The notes under the pieces: model-generated
Database searches by the model: none
What the model saw: the letters and a program-made list of their open reading frames with translations, nothing else
What the model was told of the DNA's origin: nothing
From: Paraglaciecola sp. 20A4
Lineage (GTDB): Bacteria > Pseudomonadota > Gammaproteobacteria > Enterobacterales > Alteromonadaceae
Length of the DNA: 64,000 nucleotides
NCBI RefSeq assembly: GCF_011378905.1
Contig: NZ_WTPY01000004.1
Span: 124,001 to 188,000, forward strand
Reading direction: 5' to 3'
Program-made: the position numbers and the translations under genes
Part shown: positions 51,222-59,140 of the stretch, in pieces
Layout: each line of letters starts with the position of its first letter
How positions within the stretch are numbered: the first letter of the stretch is position 1

Positions 51222-52247
51222 TCAAAATTTGTACTGACCTTCGAAACGAATTCGCAGCCCTTGTTCTTCTGGACCTTCAATCGTTCGCATATCACTTACG
51301 CGTGCACCCAACCACCATGTATCTGCCATTTTTCGACGCAATCTCACATCTAGACCTTGCACGTTGGATGTAGCGAACCGGGCAGTAGCATTCTGGGCGA
51401 ATTCAGTGATAACGCCGAAACGCTCAACATGTAAATAGCGTAAATGCCAAGAATAATCACCTGGCTGAGCCAGTTTTCCATGCTTCAATTGCACCGCTAC
51501 ACTCGTTTTCTGATCGCTGAATTGTTCAAATTGGTTAAAATCATTCAAGGACTGACCTAAATCCACGCCCAATTGATATCCCTTAAAACTAAGACTACTC
51601 GATAAACGTAAAAAGCGATTGTCCAATTGGGTATCTTTTTTGGCGTACTGTGCATTTGACTGGCCATTATAATCAACATAGGAAGGTGAAAATGTTACTT
51701 TTACTTTGTCAAAGCTAAACCTCATATTCCACTGAACTATGTTCAGTAAACCCACCACATCGCTATTCCCGTCAAGTGGTTTGAGCGAAGCAAGTTGCAG
51801 TTGATGCCGCTCAGATAAACGATAATCTAGATGCACACCGATAGGGCTTAAATTACGATCCCAGAATACATCTGTTATGTGTTTGGTTTTCCATGGTATT
51901 TTCCCGATATACAGATTTACATCAGTAAATTTCCCGGTTAGATATAAGCGCTCAACAAATACATCCCTATCAGGCTGAGGTTGAGTATTGAAGCGAATTA
52001 GCGTTATCGCCGGCACGTTCTGTTTATTCTTTAATCCTGTGCTCAAACGGCCTTGGGCAGTCCAGTTATCGGTAATGCTACCTTTGATACCTAAACGGAA
52101 AATAGCGCGTAAGCGTTCTCTATCTGGCAAATTAACATGCTGACTTTCATTCTCGTAACGTAACACCGCATCACCAAACACATCGACATTACTAGCGAAA
52201 GCAGTCGAACTAAGCGTCAATATAATAGCTGCCATTAACTGTCTCAT
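51222..52247 (-). CDS. Porin-like outer-membrane beta-barrel protein
   Basis: 341 residues. Signal peptide MRQLMAAIILTLSSTAFAS. Then alternating amphipathic strands (GSITDNWTAQGRLSTG, FVERLYLTGKFTDVNLYIGKI, DYRLSERHQLQLASLK) and a terminal aromatic residue (FEGQYKF), as needed for BAM recognition. No family assigned with certainty; resembles putative porins of Alteromonadales. It is first in the hnoB unit, suggesting a role in the same signalling locus, or simple co-regulation. No TonB box seen. Confidence 0.75.
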   Translation of the reverse strand: MRQLMAAIILTLSSTAFASNVDVFGDAVLRYENESQHVNLPDRERLRAIFRLGIKGSITDNWTAQGRLSTGLKNKQNVPAITLIRFNTQPQPDRDVFVERLYLTGKFTDVNLYIGKIPWKTKHITDVFWDRNLSPIGVHLDYRLSERHQLQLASLKPLDGNSDVVGLLNIVQWNMRFSFDKVKVTFSPSYVDYNGQSNAQYAKKDTQLDNRFLRLSSSLSFKGYQLGVDLGQSLNDFNQFEQFSDQKTSVAVQLKHGKLAQPGDYSWHLRYLHVERFGVITEFAQNATARFATSNVQGLDVRLRRKMADTWWLGARVSDMRTIEGPEEQGLRIRFEGQYKF

Positions 52248-52289
52248 GAAGTATTCCTATCGTTTAAATGATGTCGGCTAATTTCTTGA

Positions 52290-52337
52290 GACTAATAATT
52301 ACACAATGTCACCATTGTCACATATTACACTTTAGTC
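52290..52337. promoter_or_regulatory. Repeat-rich operator candidate between the porin gene and hnoC
   Basis: Within the 156-bp divergent gap: inner inverted repeat ACAATG-TCAC-CATTGT (52303-52318), direct repeats ATTACAC at 52298-52304 and 52324-52330, and outer inverted arms GACTAA (52290-52295) and TTAGTC (52332-52337). The density suggests an operator, perhaps for the HnoC repressor. The inner and outer repeat centres differ by 3 bp. Regulator identity is inference. Confidence 0.55.
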
Positions 52338-52403
52338 CTATTTGTCATTTTTGCGTTTGATGTTATAACTTATCCATCGACTTTTGGCAGCTAAGAGATA
52401 TTT

Positions 52404-52961
52404 ATGAAAACTTTAACATCCGGTGACATAGCTAAGTACTGTGACGTCAACTTGCGCACAGTTATACGCTGGATTGATAGCGGACGGTTAAAAGGTTACA
52501 AACTTCCAGGAGGGGGTAACAATCGGGTTAAAGAAGAAGACTTCGTTGCGTTTTTAACTGAAAACAAGCTGCCTATTCCTGCTGATTTTGCTTCTCCCGA
52601 GACACGGGTACTCATCGTCGACGATGAACTGCAGGTAGCCAAAGCGATAAGCCGTGTAACTAAGCGAGCCGGCTACGACAGTGTGATTGCCACCGATCCA
52701 TTTATGGCAGGCGCCTTACTGACAACCTATAAACCTCAATTAATGACCCTCGATTTGAGCATGCCTGGCGTAGATGGCTATGACATCGTGACATTTGCTC
52801 GCCAAGAATATGCCGACAAGTCCTTAAAGATTTTAATTATTTCAGCGCTAGGAGAAGACGAACGTCAAAAAGCCATAGATCTAGGCGCAGATGCGGCTTT
52901 AGCCAAGCCATTTGCCAATAAAGAATTACTTAGCGCCATCGATGCACTATTACGTAATTAA
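52404..52961 (+). CDS. hnoC: HnoC-like response regulator, HTH then REC
   Basis: 185 residues. Residues 1-50 are an excisionase/MerR-like winged HTH (LTSGDIAKYCDVNLRTVIRWIDSGRLKGYKLPG), 66-185 a REC domain with VLIVDDE, Asp117 (LMTLDLSMPG), Ser in IISALGED and Lys in ALAKPF. The reversed order, DNA binding before REC, fits HnoC, in Shewanella a repressor released from DNA on phosphorylation. First gene of the rightward arm, next to its candidate operator, so autoregulation is likely. Orthology rests on domain order and neighbours. Confidence 0.8.
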   Translation: MKTLTSGDIAKYCDVNLRTVIRWIDSGRLKGYKLPGGGNNRVKEEDFVAFLTENKLPIPADFASPETRVLIVDDELQVAKAISRVTKRAGYDSVIATDPFMAGALLTTYKPQLMTLDLSMPGVDGYDIVTFARQEYADKSLKILIISALGEDERQKAIDLGADAALAKPFANKELLSAIDALLRN

Positions 52962-52992
52962 ACGCATTAGTGATTTGCTTTAGGAGCACAGT

Positions 52993-53796
52993 ATGAAGTT
53001 TATAATTTTAGCATTAAGCATGATCATTTTAAGTGCGCAAACACACGCGCAAGAGACATTAACGTTCGCCGTAGTACCACAACAATCGGCTAAAAAGCTA
53101 GCCAAACTTTGGACACCATTATTGCGGGAAATAAGTGATGACAGCGGTGTAAAGCTAATATTTACCACTGCACCAAACATTCCTACTTTTGAGCGTCGTT
53201 TATCGCAAGGTCAATATGACTTTGCCTATATGAACCCATATCATTTTGTTGTATTTAATGAATCCCCTGGTTACCAAGCGCTCGCTAAGCAAAAAGATAA
53301 ACATATTCAAGGAATTATCGTCGTAAGAAAAGACGCACCCTATGCCTCTATTAATGAACTGAATGATATAACGATGGCCTTTCCCGCTCCAGCTGCTTTC
53401 GCAGCAACGCTACTACCAAAAGCTGATTTGTCGGCGCATCATGTCACGGTAAAGAGTCGCTACGTATCGTCACATGACTCAGTCTACCTTAGTGTAGCCC
53501 GAGGCCTATCTCCTGCGGGTGGGGGTATCTTACGCACATTTAATAACGCGCCAGCGAATGTAAGAGAGCAACTTAGAATATTGTGGAAAACCCAACCTCA
53601 TACCCCCCACGCCATCGCCAGTCATCCAGATGTATCATCGGATGCACGCCAAAAAATCCAAACCAGCCTGGTCAATTTGCACAGTACCGTAAAAGGTAGA
53701 GCTGCATTAAAAGCAATCAATTTTGTAGCTTTTGAGGGCGCTGATAACAGTGACTGGGAAGATATTCGCATCCTTGGCATCAACTCGCTTAAGTGA
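52993..53796 (+). CDS. PhnD-like periplasmic binding protein
   Basis: 267 residues with signal peptide MKFIILALSMIILSAQTHAQ. Belongs to the PhnD/phosphate-phosphonate binding family: TLTFAVVPQQSAKKLAKLWTP, RRLSQGQYDFAYMNPYHFVV and IQGIIVVRKD motifs. No ABC transporter genes accompany it; instead it precedes a periplasm-facing histidine kinase by 35 bp, so it more likely presents a ligand to the kinase than feeds transport (inference). Ligand unknown; the PhnD label does not prove phosphonate. Confidence 0.85.
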   Translation: MKFIILALSMIILSAQTHAQETLTFAVVPQQSAKKLAKLWTPLLREISDDSGVKLIFTTAPNIPTFERRLSQGQYDFAYMNPYHFVVFNESPGYQALAKQKDKHIQGIIVVRKDAPYASINELNDITMAFPAPAAFAATLLPKADLSAHHVTVKSRYVSSHDSVYLSVARGLSPAGGGILRTFNNAPANVREQLRILWKTQPHTPHAIASHPDVSSDARQKIQTSLVNLHSTVKGRAALKAINFVAFEGADNSDWEDIRILGINSLK

Positions 53797-53831
53797 AAAA
53801 GACTGGTCAAGGTTAGATAAAGGGGATTCAC

Positions 53832-55493
53832 ATGTCATTACGCAGTAAAACCATTATCGGGATCGCTACTATCGAGGCTATTTTGCTTTTGTCATTAGTA
53901 GTAACCGCAGTGACCTTTTTAAGTCGTTCAGTGAGCAAAGACTTGGTTAAACACGCATTCACTACGGCTACCTTATTTTCTACCACTACCAAAGATGCAG
54001 TATTGTCTTATGATCTTGCGTCATTAGACGACTTTGTTCTAGAAGCATTGAAAAACCCTGGAATTGTATACGCACGCGTCATCAGCAGTAGTGATGGCAT
54101 ATTGTCGCAAAGCGGTTCAGAAGAAGCGTTAAACCGTAACTTTAGCGCGGATCAACAAATGGACGATGTCAACGACGGAGTCTTCGATACATACGCCAGT
54201 ATCATAGAAGGCGATACAGTATATGGCCGAGTTGAAATCGGCTTAAGCGTCAGTAATGCACTAAGTGCTATCCAAAAAATAAAACAATGGACAACCTCTA
54301 TCGCACTTATAGAGCTGATACTGGTCGCACTATTTTCTTATGGCTTAGGCCATTATTTAACCCATCAGCTTAAATTACTTCAGGCTGGGGCAAAAAAAAT
54401 ATCTCACAGTGCTATCTCTGGAGATTTTACTGATACACAGATCCCTATTACTTCAAATGATGAATTGGGAGAAGTAGCACAAGCCTTTAATCAGATGATC
54501 GAAACACTTAAAGCTGAATGCGTGCGCGTAAAAAATTATCAAGCGGAATTGGAATCTCTAAACCAAACATTAGAAATGCGCGTTGTTGCCCGTACGCAAT
54601 TACTTGAAGACAAGAACGAGCAATTAACCCTTATTAATTTTCAACTAAAAAGTGCTCAAGAGCAGCTAGTTCAATCAGAAAAAATGGCATCTCTGGGGCA
54701 ACTCGCAGCTGGTGTCGCACACGAAATTAACAACCCAATAGGTTTTGTAAACAGTAACTTAGCGTCTTTATCAGATTATGCAAAAGTTTACGTTAAGCTC
54801 ACCCAACTTGTTGCAGATTGGCAAAAAACTGATGCCCCAGAACAGCGAAAAAACCTAGAAATTCAAATTGGTGACTTTCTCAATAATGAAAACGTAGAAT
54901 TTATGCAAGAAGATATGCCCGAACTTATCAGCGAATCAAGCGAAGGTTTAACCCGCGTGAAAGATATCGTCGCAGGACTAAAACAATTTTCCCAAGTTGA
55001 CCGCAAAGCGCTGCAATTATTTGATATCAACGATTGTATTAAGACAACCTTAAGTATGGTCAGTAATGAGCTAAAATATCACTGCGATATTGTTACTAAG
55101 CTTCAAGAAGTCAGTCGAGTTGAAATAAATGTCGGTAAAATTTGTCAGGTTTTAACTAACCTACTGATCAATGCCGGCCAAGCAATTGGTGATAGAGGCA
55201 CAATCACTATCGAAACATATAGCCACAATGGTCTGATTTATGTGTCGATCTGCGACACGGGGCATGGTATTCCAGCCGAAAATCTTAAACGATTATTCGA
55301 TCCATTCTTTACCACCAAACCTGAAGGACAAGGCACAGGGCTTGGTCTGGCTATCTCATTTGGCATTGCTCAAGAACACAGCGGCGATCTCACCGTTACC
55401 AGTGAACTAACCAAAGGTAGCTGCTTTATATTGACCTTACCTGCCGCATCATCACAAAGCGAGAAACCGTCAATTGAGACGCTAATCAACTAG
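53832..55493 (+). CDS. Membrane histidine kinase with HAMP domain, linked to the periplasmic binding protein
   Basis: 553 residues. Helix 1 (~8-30), periplasmic segment (~34-155), helix 2 (~157-177), HAMP, coiled coil (~225-285), HisKA with His297 in [15 protein letters not shown], HATPase with N-box [12 protein letters not shown] and G-boxes ICDTGHGIP and GTGLGLAI. No REC domain, so it must phosphorylate separate regulators; hnoD follows by 26 bp and hnoC is upstream. Its phosphoacceptor region is nearly identical to that of hnoK, supporting shared partners. Confidence 0.9.
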   Translation: MSLRSKTIIGIATIEAILLLSLVVTAVTFLSRSVSKDLVKHAFTTATLFSTTTKDAVLSYDLASLDDFVLEALKNPGIVYARVISSSDGILSQSGSEEALNRNFSADQQMDDVNDGVFDTYASIIEGDTVYGRVEIGLSVSNALSAIQKIKQWTTSIALIELILVALFSYGLGHYLTHQLKLLQAGAKKISHSAISGDFTDTQIPITSNDELGEVAQAFNQMIETLKAECVRVKNYQAELESLNQTLEMRVVARTQLLEDKNEQLTLINFQLKSAQEQLVQSEKMASLGQLAAGVAHEINNPIGFVNSNLASLSDYAKVYVKLTQLVADWQKTDAPEQRKNLEIQIGDFLNNENVEFMQEDMPELISESSEGLTRVKDIVAGLKQFSQVDRKALQLFDINDCIKTTLSMVSNELKYHCDIVTKLQEVSRVEINVGKICQVLTNLLINAGQAIGDRGTITIETYSHNGLIYVSICDTGHGIPAENLKRLFDPFFTTKPEGQGTGLGLAISFGIAQEHSGDLTVTSELTKGSCFILTLPAASSQSEKPSIETLIN

Positions 55494-55519
55494 CAAAACC
55501 TTATTTGGGAGACAGCACC

Positions 55520-56830
55520 ATGAGTGAATTAACACCGAAAGAGTCAGAAACTTATACGGTCTTGTGTGTCGACGATGAAATCAATATTCTCAAGGCGATT
55601 AAACGCGTTCTGCACAAGCAGGATTACGAATTATTAATAGCGCAAAGTGGTGCCGAAGCACTTGAAATACTAAAACAAAAAACGGTACACGTGATCGTAT
55701 CAGATATGAAAATGCCTGCTATGTCGGGAGCCGAATTCTTGCAAAAAACGACCGCCTTAGTGCCCATTTGTTATCGGATTCTACTGACCGGATACTCCGA
55801 TATGTCATCCACTATCGACGCGGTTAATCACGGCCACATCGACCGATATTTACAAAAACCTTGGGACAATACCGAGCTAACATGTGCCATCGGCGATGGT
55901 CTGGCCAAAATTAAACTTAAACTTGAAAACGCACGATTAATCCGTTTGATTAATAAACAAAATGCCCTACTCAAAGACTTAAATCACAACTTAGATGAAA
56001 AGGTAAAGCTACGCAGCAAACAAATTACCCTCGCCATGAGAAAGCTAAAACGCAATACGTTGGCGACTCAACGGGTGTTGTATAATTTTATCAGTATTAA
56101 TCCCAATCTAGACGGGGGATTTGCGCAAAGTGTCAGTCACTTATCTAATAAATTAGCGGAGCACTTATCACTTTCGGATAAAGAACAGGCACAAATCAGC
56201 TTTGCCGCGTTACTGGGCGAGATTGGGCTATTAGGGTTGGATACAGCCTTATATTCAAAGCCATTTTGCGAACTCAATTTCAATCAGCAACATATCTTTG
56301 TGCAACAAACTAAATTTGCCGAGCAAATACTCAGTCCTGCCACGCATTTACGTGCAGAATTAGATATTATTACCTGCCAGTATGAGCATATTGATGGTAG
56401 CGGAGCCAATAAACTCAGCCAGGAACAAATTCCAATTGGTGCGCAAATACTAGCGGTTGCACGGGATTTTTGGCGCTACAAATTAGGCAGAATAAGCAAA
56501 ACATCGCTGTCAAACGCTGAGGCAATTACTGAACTTAAAAAATATCGAGGTTTGCGCTATGCGCCAAATATAATCGACATTCTGCTCCAATATCCAGATG
56601 TTATCAGCGGTCAATTTATTGAAAGCGCGATACAGGTCAAAGATCTACAAGAGGGCATGCGCTTGAAAGAGGATATTCTAACTGAGAATCATATTTTGGT
56701 TCTACCCCAAGGCCACGTATTTTCAAAGACATCAATTCAACAATTGGCTCAGTATGAACAGCAACGAACTGAATGTTTTACTATTTTCATTGAGCAAGCA
56801 GAAGTGCCTACTCAGGAAGGGGAAAACTAA
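55520..56830 (+). CDS. hnoD: HnoD-like response regulator, REC - degenerate HD-GYP
   Basis: 436 residues from ATG 55520 with GGGAGA upstream. REC with Asp62 (VIVSDMKMPAMSG) and Lys in LQKPWD, a coiled linker, then an HD-GYP-related domain without catalytic residues: no HD pair in LLGEIGLLGLDTAL, and the HHExxDGxGYP segment reads QYEHIDGSGANKL. In Shewanella the degenerate HD-GYP protein HnoD inhibits HnoB until phosphorylated. Last gene of the rightward arm; its end overlaps hnoK by 23 bp on the other strand. Confidence 0.83.
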   Translation: MSELTPKESETYTVLCVDDEINILKAIKRVLHKQDYELLIAQSGAEALEILKQKTVHVIVSDMKMPAMSGAEFLQKTTALVPICYRILLTGYSDMSSTIDAVNHGHIDRYLQKPWDNTELTCAIGDGLAKIKLKLENARLIRLINKQNALLKDLNHNLDEKVKLRSKQITLAMRKLKRNTLATQRVLYNFISINPNLDGGFAQSVSHLSNKLAEHLSLSDKEQAQISFAALLGEIGLLGLDTALYSKPFCELNFNQQHIFVQQTKFAEQILSPATHLRAELDIITCQYEHIDGSGANKLSQEQIPIGAQILAVARDFWRYKLGRISKTSLSNAEAITELKKYRGLRYAPNIIDILLQYPDVISGQFIESAIQVKDLQEGMRLKEDILTENHILVLPQGHVFSKTSIQQLAQYEQQRTECFTIFIEQAEVPTQEGEN

Positions 56831-58301
56831 GGGAGAATTGCGTTCCTTTACCCACCGCAGAGTGCACTTGTGTCAGCACATTGTGCGACTCTAAAATGGC
56901 ATAAGAAACCGATAACCCTAGGCCTGTCCCAACACCAATGGGCTTGGTCGTAAAAAAGGGGGTGAAAAGTTGCTCCAACGTTTTTTTATCCATGCCGCAG
57001 CCTGTATCACTGACGTCAATAATCAGTCTGTCAGCAGTCAGCGTAGATTTTATGCTCAGCTTTCCACCGTTTGTCATGGCATACGCCGCGTTAACAAATA
57101 AGTTAACGAAAACTTGTTGTAGCTGTCCATTATTTCCTAGAATTTGCGGCAAGTCAGCATTTAGTTGGTTATCCACTATGTGCTCATATTTAAGCGCATT
57201 CCATGCAATTTTTAATGCCCCTTCAATACACAGATTAAGACTTATTCTTTCTAACTTGCCATCTCCACTATGAGAGAACGTTTTCAAGTTTTCTACGATT
57301 TCCTTTACGCGATCCAAGCCTTCTAAGTTCGATATCAATAGGTCTTGAGCATCCTGTTGAATATATGCCAAATCATATTTATCGCAAAGCGCATTGTACT
57401 GCTGCGTGTCTATTTGACCTTCAGCTGTTAACGCCTCGGCAATACTGCAGTGTAAACCTTGATAATCTTGCAAATACTCTTCTAGCATTTCTATATTTGA
57501 ACGAATAAAACCCACTGGATTATTAATTTCATGGGCAACACCAGCGGCAAGTTGGCCCAGCGAAGCCATTTTTTCCGACTGGATTAATTGTCTCTCAGCT
57601 TGCTTTAAACGGTCCACAGTGTTTTGTAGCTCTACGGTGCGCTTACGAATACTCACATCCGTCACCCGGCGAGTAATGCCGCTCAATAAGTGCTCCCGAG
57701 CTGTTCCGAGCACAGATAACGCTTCTTCATCTAAGAATTCCGCACGACTAAAAAAAGCCAACCAGGCAATCTTCCCTCCAAGCAAAGCGAAGTTTCCAAA
57801 GACGATCCATTTAAAGCCTGAAAGTGCCTGACTGGCTTCATCGTCAATAGACGACACCAGCCACATACTGAGGCTTTCTTGTTGCTCAAGCGGTAAGAAT
57901 TGAATTGCTTGATTGAAAAACACCGGATCGCTCACCCATTTGTTTGGCGCACGCCAAATATTATCAACTTTAGATTCAAGTGCCTGACCGTTATTGGTCA
58001 CAATAAATAGCCCACATTCAACAGAAAAAAACTGGCCTGTTAGTTCTACGGTATTTGTGATCAATTCTTGCAGCGAAATATCTGATGAAACATCACCCGA
58101 TGTTTGACGTAAGAATTCAAGTTCAGCTTGCTTCTTTTTCGCAATAGCCAGAGAGGTTTGCAGTGACTGATTGCTTTCATAAAGCGCTCTAGAGTGAACC
58201 TCTAAATGTTGTTCAGACATCACTCTAGCCTTTTTTTCACGCTCTATTTTGCGCTCGAGTACACCAATCCTTGCCTCTAGTTCCGATATTGATTTAGACA
58301 A
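56808..58301 (-). CDS. hnoK: HnoK-like cytoplasmic histidine kinase, H-NOX partner
   Basis: 497 residues, no membrane segment. N-terminal coiled coil (1-65), a GAF-like sensory region (~80-210), HisKA with His257 ([15 protein letters not shown]), HATPase with FVNLFVNAAYAM, VSDTGCGM and GTGLGLSV. It overlaps the hnoX end by 8 bp, the usual sign of an H-NOX/kinase pair; NO-bound H-NOX inhibits the kinase in characterised systems. Compared with typical HnoK (~350-400 aa) it is longer because of the N-terminal part. Confidence 0.87.
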   Translation of the reverse strand: MSKSISELEARIGVLERKIEREKKARVMSEQHLEVHSRALYESNQSLQTSLAIAKKKQAELEFLRQTSGDVSSDISLQELITNTVELTGQFFSVECGLFIVTNNGQALESKVDNIWRAPNKWVSDPVFFNQAIQFLPLEQQESLSMWLVSSIDDEASQALSGFKWIVFGNFALLGGKIAWLAFFSRAEFLDEEALSVLGTAREHLLSGITRRVTDVSIRKRTVELQNTVDRLKQAERQLIQSEKMASLGQLAAGVAHEINNPVGFIRSNIEMLEEYLQDYQGLHCSIAEALTAEGQIDTQQYNALCDKYDLAYIQQDAQDLLISNLEGLDRVKEIVENLKTFSHSGDGKLERISLNLCIEGALKIAWNALKYEHIVDNQLNADLPQILGNNGQLQQVFVNLFVNAAYAMTNGGKLSIKSTLTADRLIIDVSDTGCGMDKKTLEQLFTPFFTTKPIGVGTGLGLSVSYAILESHNVLTQVHSAVGKGTQFSLSFPLPE

Positions 58302-58839
58302 CTTTTGTCACCTTCATGACACAACGTTCATCACCTTGATGTTCACACTCAGTTTGCTCAACGGTTACCTGTTGGCCGGTATGAGAAGCTAACCCCTGTA
58401 CTATTCCTTCGCAAAAGTAACACAGTTTTCGCGGTGAAATATAATGAAAACTTAATGTGGTTGGCGTTTCCTCAAGAAATTCAAATTCTGGCAATATCGC
58501 TTCTGGATTAAGTTTTTTAACCTCAACATGGATCACATTCTGCACACCATAAAGAAATTTAAACACATCGGTAAATTTGTGGGCTTCTGGCGGAGCCGCT
58601 TGCAATAGTTGTTCAAACATCCATTGACCAAATGCTATTTGCGCCTCTTGCGCGGTTAGGTTTTTCTTTTCCATAATAAGACCAACTAACGTAAATAACT
58701 CTTCATCGTCATACGTGGCCACGGACGTATAAATACCGTGACTAGGTAGATCGGCGACGTTAAGCAACTCATCCCAAAATTCGTCGCCCCACAATTCATC
58801 AACAAACTGGTTTAATTTTACAAAGATAATGCCTTTCAT
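58294..58839 (-). CDS. hnoX: H-NOX heme nitric-oxide sensor
   Basis: 181 residues from ATG 58839, with GAGGA about seven bases upstream; an open frame to 58938 has no family similarity. Begins MKGIIFVKLNQFVDELWG. Proximal heme ligand His104 (VIHVEVKKLNPEA), propionate-binding Y133-x-S135-x-R137 (YISPR), and P119 in the AILPEFEF block. Cys140, Cys143, Cys165 and Cys173 form a cluster like the zinc-thiolate site described in Vibrio/Shewanella H-NOX, so redox sensing besides NO is possible. First gene of the hnoX-hnoK operon. Confidence 0.95.
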   Translation of the reverse strand: MKGIIFVKLNQFVDELWGDEFWDELLNVADLPSHGIYTSVATYDDEELFTLVGLIMEKKNLTAQEAQIAFGQWMFEQLLQAAPPEAHKFTDVFKFLYGVQNVIHVEVKKLNPEAILPEFEFLEETPTTLSFHYISPRKLCYFCEGIVQGLASHTGQQVTVEQTECEHQGDERCVMKVTKVV

Positions 58840-58944
58840 AGGATATTCCTCAATACGCGCCATTCCCGGCAACAGGCCAATTTTAGCCAACGGATAATGT
58901 GCTACCTCAAGATAGTCGAAGTTCACCAACAAGCTCAACGTAAA

Positions 58945-58988
58945 TTAGTCTATATATGTGTGTAATGTTGTCTTAAATTTGCAACATT
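58945..58988 (-). promoter_or_regulatory. Upstream repeats of hnoX
   Basis: About 105-150 bp before the hnoX start. Inverted repeat AATGTTG (58964-58970) / CAACATT (58982-58988) with an 11-base centre. TTAGTC (58945-58950) and GTGTAAT (58960-58966), i.e. GACTAA and ATTACAC in the direction of hnoX transcription, also occur in the hnoC/porin gap. Suggestive of a common regulator, though each word is short. Confidence 0.4.
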
Positions 58989-59140
58989 TCGGTGCATGTA
59001 TTCGTCAGCTATATTCTTTAAGCCTATGTTTTAAATGATTAAATTTATTATGGAACAAGAACTGCAAATTACCAATCATTAGCTACTCTGTGGCAGATAA
59101 GTCGTCAAAATTCAGCAGTAAGATAGCAAAGGACCCATAC

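Noticed and set aside
58964-59010. NsrR binding site upstream of hnoX
   Set aside because: A TGCATGTATT-like half site exists but the second half does not match the NsrR consensus.
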